Positions 5,186-5,396 of a stretch of DNA of 5,396 bases are shown here, in pieces. Each line of letters starts with the position of its first letter. Position 1 is the first letter of the stretch. The stretch is from contig JAPOQV010000092.1 in assembly GCA_026710565.1 (NCBI GenBank), positions 1 to 5,396 of the forward strand. Reading direction: 5' to 3'. A model generated the notes under the pieces. The model saw only the letters and a list, made by a program, of their open reading frames with translations, was not told where the DNA came from and did no database searches. This DNA comes from Spirochaetaceae bacterium (GTDB lineage: Bacteria > Spirochaetota > Spirochaetia > SZUA-6 > Bin103). Position numbers and translations under genes: made by a program.

Positions 5186-5396
5186 ATGGATCTGCACGTC
5201 GACCTGCGCGGGCGCCGCGCCCTGGTCACCGGTGGCGCCACCGGCATCGGGCGCGCCATCAGCGAGGCGATCATGGACAACGGCGCCGCGGTCGCGATCG
5301 GCTACCGCTCCAGCGCAGACGCCGCAGCGGAGCTCACCGCGCGCGCCGCCGATGCGCCGGTTGCGACGATCCCCGCCGACCTCACCGCCCCCCAAC
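5186..5396 (+). CDS. SDR family oxidoreductase, N-terminal part (partial, runs off right edge)
   Basis: The frame starts at ATG 5186, six bases after GGGAG (5175-5179), and is open for 70 codons to the window edge. It begins MDLHVDLRGRRALVTGGATG, with the glycine-rich dinucleotide-binding motif TGGATGIG at residues 15-22. A second strand, AAVAIGYRSS (34-43), follows, then a region ending ATIPADLT (63-70) that matches the D-L/V-T segment after strand 3. This is the first third of a classical SDR of about 250 residues. The GYRSS end of strand 2, with an Arg and no Asp/Glu, suggests NADPH preference. It is divergent from the HTH-SDR operon and may share its regulatory region. The catalytic residues lie outside the window, so activity and substrate cannot be judged. 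It is not a close copy of the first SDR. Confidence 0.92.
   Translation, partial: MDLHVDLRGRRALVTGGATGIGRAISEAIMDNGAAVAIGYRSSADAAAELTARAADAPVATIPADLTAPQ

Noticed and set aside
5021..5395. 124-codon minus-strand open frame opposite the second SDR
   Set aside because: Most of it is antisense to the SDR start with its glycine motif and good ribosome binding site. Its tail does not match a HigB-like toxin in this frame.

Overview
The window comes from a GC-rich bacterial chromosome, about 65-72% G+C in the helicase and SDR genes by hand count of sample lines. Ribosome binding sites are Shine-Dalgarno type, some starts are GTG, and genes are tightly spaced. Type II toxin-antitoxin families, an SDR pair and a secreted pentapeptide-repeat protein fit an environmental high-GC lineage (Chloroflexota, Spirochaetota or Actinomycetota are possible). 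Nothing fixes the phylum.

Layout. (1) 3-1331, minus: the N-terminal ~410 residues of a UvrD-like SF1 helicase, running off the left edge into 99 bases made only of G and C that look like an assembly artefact. (2) 1378-1413: a short stretch that reads like the last residues of an SDR, next to an imperfect palindrome. (3) 1446-2918, minus: a secreted protein of about 80 pentapeptide repeats, with lower GC than its neighbours. (4) 3086-3659, minus: a Phd/YefM antitoxin followed by a RelE/ParE toxin killed by a nonsense codon and an 8-bp tandem duplication. (5) 3801-4969, minus: a two-gene operon of an HTH protein of the HigA-like antitoxin type and an SDR oxidoreductase. Upstream of the HTH gene is what appears to be the last ~20 codons of its lost toxin. 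(6) 5186-5396, plus: the start of a second, divergent SDR.

Together, the middle of the window looks like an accessory stretch between a housekeeping-like helicase and a metabolic SDR cluster. It holds the remains of two toxin-antitoxin modules, each with the antitoxin intact and the toxin destroyed. One antitoxin-like regulator now shares an operon, and probably translational coupling, with an SDR gene and lies beside the divergent SDR. That makes it a candidate for a co-opted local regulator. No CRISPR array, rRNA, tRNA or insertion sequence was seen.
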